Part shown: in pieces, positions 5,684 through 7,477 of the stretch
Numbering within the stretch: position 1 is the stretch's first letter
How the letters are laid out: each line of letters opens with the position of its first letter
Origin: Burkholderiales bacterium
GTDB lineage: Bacteria; Pseudomonadota; Gammaproteobacteria; Burkholderiales; Burkholderiaceae
Length of the DNA: 7,477 nt
Assembly (NCBI GenBank): GCA_903643055.1
Contig: CAHJWV010000330.1
Coordinates: 1 to 7,477, forward strand
Direction of reading: 5' to 3'
The notes under the pieces: model-generated
The model's database searches: none
What the model was told of the DNA's origin: nothing
The model's input: the letters and a program-made list of their open reading frames with translations, nothing else
Program-made: the position numbers and the translations under genes

Positions 5684-6942
5684 CAGGCTTCCATCTGCGC
5701 CAGCAGGCGCTCCTGGCGGCGCGCCGGTGCTGCGCAGTTGAAGAGCAATGTGCCGGGCCGGATCAGGCTCATGTACAGCGCGGCCGCCATGCGCCGGCGC
5801 TGCGTGTGTTCCTTCAAGACTTGGAAGCAATGATCGGTTGTGGGAGCGGCGCCCGCGAAAAGCCGTTGGCCCGCAGGAAAGCGCTCAGCGTTCGTGCTCC
5901 ACCAGGCCGTGAGCTTGGGCAGATCGGGCCATGGAAGGCTCTCGTCTTCATCCGGCGCCACGTGGTCGTCGTTCGGATCGTCATTGGGGCCAGCGGCTAC
6001 GGTGTCTGGCGGCTTGCGATCCAGATCAAGCCAAGCGAGGTCGATGCCGGTGATGAAGCTGAACGCTTCGCCTGCCAGCCGTGCATTCGCATCGTCTTCC
6101 ATGTGCTTGAAAAGCCAGGGCATCACTTGCGCATCGCCTGCCCAAGCGGCCGCTTTTATCAGCGTGCGCAACGGCGCACCGTTGGCGGCGAGTTCCTTGA
6201 CCAACCCACGGGCAGCCTCTGCGTCGGCCATGAAGAGCGACAGCGCCAATGCTTCCAACTGGTGAGGGCTTGATTGCAGTGCCAGTGCCCGCAGGGTGCT
6301 CAGCGCCGCACCACGATCACCGAGCAAGGCAGCCGACCGCGCCGCCAGCAGGCTGACGCTGGGCTCGTCTTGCAGGTAAGCCTGGCAGGCAGCAAGCAGA
6401 TCGATGCGACCTAACTCTCCAGCGGCTTGAAGTGCGCGAGAACGCAAGCGTGTATCCGCGTGCTCGATCGCGGCCGCCAGCGGCGCGCCCGGGTCGACAC
6501 GATGCTGAGCGCAAGCCGCGATGCCCAGCCATCGAGCGCCGGGTGATTCATTGGCCAGCAGCGGCGCCGTGATTCCGCGCAATAGCTCGGGCGCGACCCA
6601 GCCGAAGGCGGATGACAAGGCGCGGGGTGCGTCGGGCACGGTGTTCAACAGAGACAGCAGGCGTTCGATCTGTTGGATGTCACGGCGCTCGATGGCGAGC
6701 ACGGCTGAGACAAATAGCGGGCCCACGCCGGGATCATCGAGTGCTGTTTGGCTCAGGCCTTCACCGCAATCACTCGAGACCGACAAACCATCCAGGTGCG
6801 CAGCCAGCCGTTCATCCGTGCGACCGAGTTGGAGCAGCTTCACGTGAGGCGCACGAACCAGCACGCCACGCACCGAGCGCAGCATTGCTGCGTCTTCCAG
6901 GTGCTGCAAGACGACGACGGGTATGGCAGGGCGCTGAAACAT
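5683..6942 (-). CDS. TIGR02270-like helical-repeat protein
   Basis: A 419-residue, mostly alpha-helical protein. It opens FQRPAIPVVVLQHLEDAA, typical of this family's N-terminus. HEAT-like helical repeats follow at about 100-290, with ALQAAGELGRIDLL (170-183) and LLAARSAALLGDRGAA (198-213) as the clearest turns. A family-like C-terminal block comes next: AGEAFSFITGIDL (289-301), an acidic Asn/Asp/Pro linker (about 318-335), SLPWPDLPKLTAWW (335-348), RFPAGQRLFAG (354-364) and a region near RPGTLLFNCAAPARRQ (395-410). I recall this pattern from proteins named 'TIGR02270 family', whose function is unknown and which I associate with type VI secretion accessory loci; neither point could be checked here. 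I chose the ATG at 6942: the frame reaches an ATG at 7035, but the extra 31 residues are rich in Arg, Gln and Pro, use less GC-rich codons and do not resemble the family. Its end overlaps the small membrane gene by one base. Confidence 0.86.
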   Translation of the reverse strand: MFQRPAIPVVVLQHLEDAAMLRSVRGVLVRAPHVKLLQLGRTDERLAAHLDGLSVSSDCGEGLSQTALDDPGVGPLFVSAVLAIERRDIQQIERLLSLLNTVPDAPRALSSAFGWVAPELLRGITAPLLANESPGARWLGIAACAQHRVDPGAPLAAAIEHADTRLRSRALQAAGELGRIDLLAACQAYLQDEPSVSLLAARSAALLGDRGAALSTLRALALQSSPHQLEALALSLFMADAEAARGLVKELAANGAPLRTLIKAAAWAGDAQVMPWLFKHMEDDANARLAGEAFSFITGIDLAWLDLDRKPPDTVAAGPNDDPNDDHVAPDEDESLPWPDLPKLTAWWSTNAERFPAGQRLFAGAAPTTDHCFQVLKEHTQRRRMAAALYMSLIRPGTLLFNCAAPARRQERLLAQMEA

Positions 6943-7189
6943 GGTCACTTGGATCTTGGGTTGTCTTGGTAGCGGCTTGTCCGTTCGGAGGCGTTGCTGC
7001 AAGTTGAGCTTGCGAGGATTGTGGAAACGCGGCAAACCAGCAATGAACGAAAGTCATGGTGCGCGGCTTGGAGTGGTTGCCGCCAAGACAAGTGACATTG
7101 AACTCCAGCGAGGGCGGTGGGCAAAGTCCACGTGATTCTCAGGGAGCTGCGTGGGGGCCGAATTAACCTATCAGCGTAGCCGGCTTATC

Positions 7190-7223
7190 CCTTTTCAGAG
7201 GCGACTTGTCGCGTCTGAAAAGG
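7190..7223. repeat. Near-perfect 34-bp inverted repeat
   Basis: Outer arms CCTTTTCAGA (7190-7199) and TCTGAAAAGG (7214-7223) are exact reverse complements. After a single G/G mismatch (7200 and 7213), inner arms GCGAC (7201-7205) and GTCGC (7208-7212) also pair, leaving TT at the centre. That is 15 pairs with one mismatch. As RNA it would be a long hairpin (the innermost pair opening to make a usable loop), but no T-run follows on either strand, so it is not a standard intrinsic terminator. A protein-binding site, a processed 3'-end structure or a copy of a dispersed repeat are alternatives. Confidence 0.9.
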
Positions 7224-7240
7224 TCAGTGGCAAGACCTGG

Positions 7241-7261
7241 CACGCCGGACGATCTGGCGTG
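7241..7261 (+). repeat. 9-bp stem hairpin with triloop
   Basis: CACGCCGGA (7241-7249), loop CGA, TCTGGCGTG (7253-7261). All nine positions pair in plus-strand RNA, one as a G-U wobble; on the minus strand that pair becomes a C/A mismatch, so the structure is better as plus-strand RNA. No T-run follows, and its role is unknown. Confidence 0.5.
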
Positions 7262-7304
7262 GCGAGTGGTCATCATCTGGTGCGCGCCTGTGGGGGCAGG
7301 CCGT

Positions 7305-7477
7305 TCATTCGTAGTTCAGCCGTGCCCAGTTCATTCCGTCGAACGACAGCAGGTCGCTTTCGCCGATCGACCACAGCATGCCGTCCTTGACTTGCAGTCG
7401 GCCGGTGGTCACGCGTCCTTCGAAGGGTAACTGCTCCGGCACCAAGTCGTCACCTTCGACCACGTAAACATGGGCGT
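7305..7477 (-). CDS. Unidentified protein, C-terminal end (5' end outside window)
   Basis: On the minus strand the frame is open from the right edge to a TGA at 7307-7305, giving the last 57 residues or so. The text is protein-like throughout, with GRVTTGRLQVKDGMLWSIG followed by SDLLSFDGMNWARLNYE. The alternation of short strands and the 'LWSIG ... FDG..W.R' pattern resemble a blade of a beta-propeller or a similar all-beta repeat, but one unit is too little to call a family. It is transcribed in the same direction as the rest of the gene set but is separated from the next gene by 362 bp with strong dyads, so it may belong to a separate transcript. If the locus is linked to type VI secretion, this could be an accessory or effector-associated protein; that is speculation. 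Confidence 0.75.
   Translation of the reverse strand, partial: AHVYVVEGDDLVPEQLPFEGRVTTGRLQVKDGMLWSIGESDLLSFDGMNWARLNYE

Larger units (their letters stand above)
6943..7304. other. 362-bp intergenic spacer with several inverted repeats
   Basis: No convincing gene is present on either strand. The part from about 6943 to 7140 shows nothing I can name and probably holds the leader of the TIGR02270-like gene; I found no good sigma-70 promoter. The part from about 7178 to 7261 is packed with dyads: an AGCCGGCT palindrome (7178-7185), a near-perfect 34-bp dyad (7190-7223), a short AGGTC/GACCT pair (7221-7225 with 7234-7238) and a 9-bp hairpin (7241-7261). The dyads lie 43 to 127 bp past the stop of the gene at the right edge. 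Confidence 0.75.

Noticed and set aside
5684..5830. Longer version of the two-helix membrane protein starting at 5830
   Set aside because: The added 49 residues lie wholly inside the end of the TIGR02270-like gene and are Pro/Ala/His-rich, whereas the ATG at 5683 overlaps that gene's stop by one base.
6943..7035. N-terminal extension of the TIGR02270-like protein by 31 residues from an ATG at 7035
   Set aside because: The extra part is basic and Pro/Gln-rich with less GC-biased codons, and the family-like sequence begins exactly at the ATG at 6942.
6812..7057. Minus-strand 81-codon frame in the spacer and 5' end of the TIGR02270-like gene
   Set aside because: It runs out of frame into the TIGR02270-like gene, has no visible ribosome site and no recognisable protein features.
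7238..7256. Sigma-54-like promoter (TGGCACG at 7238-7244)
   Set aside because: The -24 half fits, but at the required spacing the -12 GC is absent (7251-7252 read GA), and it would point away from the TIGR02270-like gene.
7151..7430. Plus-strand frames at the right edge (79 and 74 codons)
   Set aside because: They cross the dyad cluster and run antisense to a better coding frame ending at 7305; their products are Arg/Ser-rich and featureless.

Overview
The window reads as chromosomal DNA of a high-GC Gram-negative bacterium. A betaproteobacterium of the Burkholderiales (Rubrivivax/Roseateles/Leptothrix-like) is my best guess, from the GC-rich third codon positions, the two lipobox-bearing lipoproteins and the gene families present. 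No rRNA, tRNA or marker gene fixes the taxonomy. I see no insertion sequence, phage gene or CRISPR array.

Layout. At the left edge lies the 3' end of a rightward TPR-protein gene (3-344). It converges, across a 77-bp gap, on a long leftward gene set filling the rest of the window. Read in the direction of transcription, right to left, this set is: the C-terminal end of an unidentified gene (7305-7477); a 362-bp spacer with strong inverted repeats (6943-7304); a TIGR02270-like helical-repeat protein (5683-6942); a 54-residue two-helix membrane protein overlapping it by one base (5519-5683); a 133-bp spacer with a possible weak promoter and a palindrome; a ketosynthase-like protein that appears to lack all three catalytic residues (4279-5385); a possible 64-residue protein (4068-4262); a membrane serine/threonine kinase with a periplasmic sensor region and a HAMP domain (2278-4059); a LysM plus polysaccharide-deacetylase lipoprotein (1243-2277); and a TPR lipoprotein (422-1246).

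How they may work together. Kinase, deacetylase and TPR lipoprotein are tightly coupled: the kinase stop abuts the deacetylase start, and an ATGA overlap joins the last two. This suggests a signalling unit in which an inner-membrane kinase senses a periplasmic condition and two outer-membrane-type lipoproteins act on or bind the cell wall or an exopolysaccharide. The upstream TIGR02270-like and ketosynthase-like genes are, from memory, of kinds met near type VI secretion accessory or effector loci. Together with a PpkA-like kinase they make a link to type VI secretion or envelope signalling plausible, but no core secretion gene is in the window.

The items most worth a second look are the apparently dead ketosynthase next to a kinase, the kinase-TM-sensor-TM-HAMP order with no output domain after HAMP, and the near-perfect 34-bp dyad upstream of the TIGR02270-like gene.
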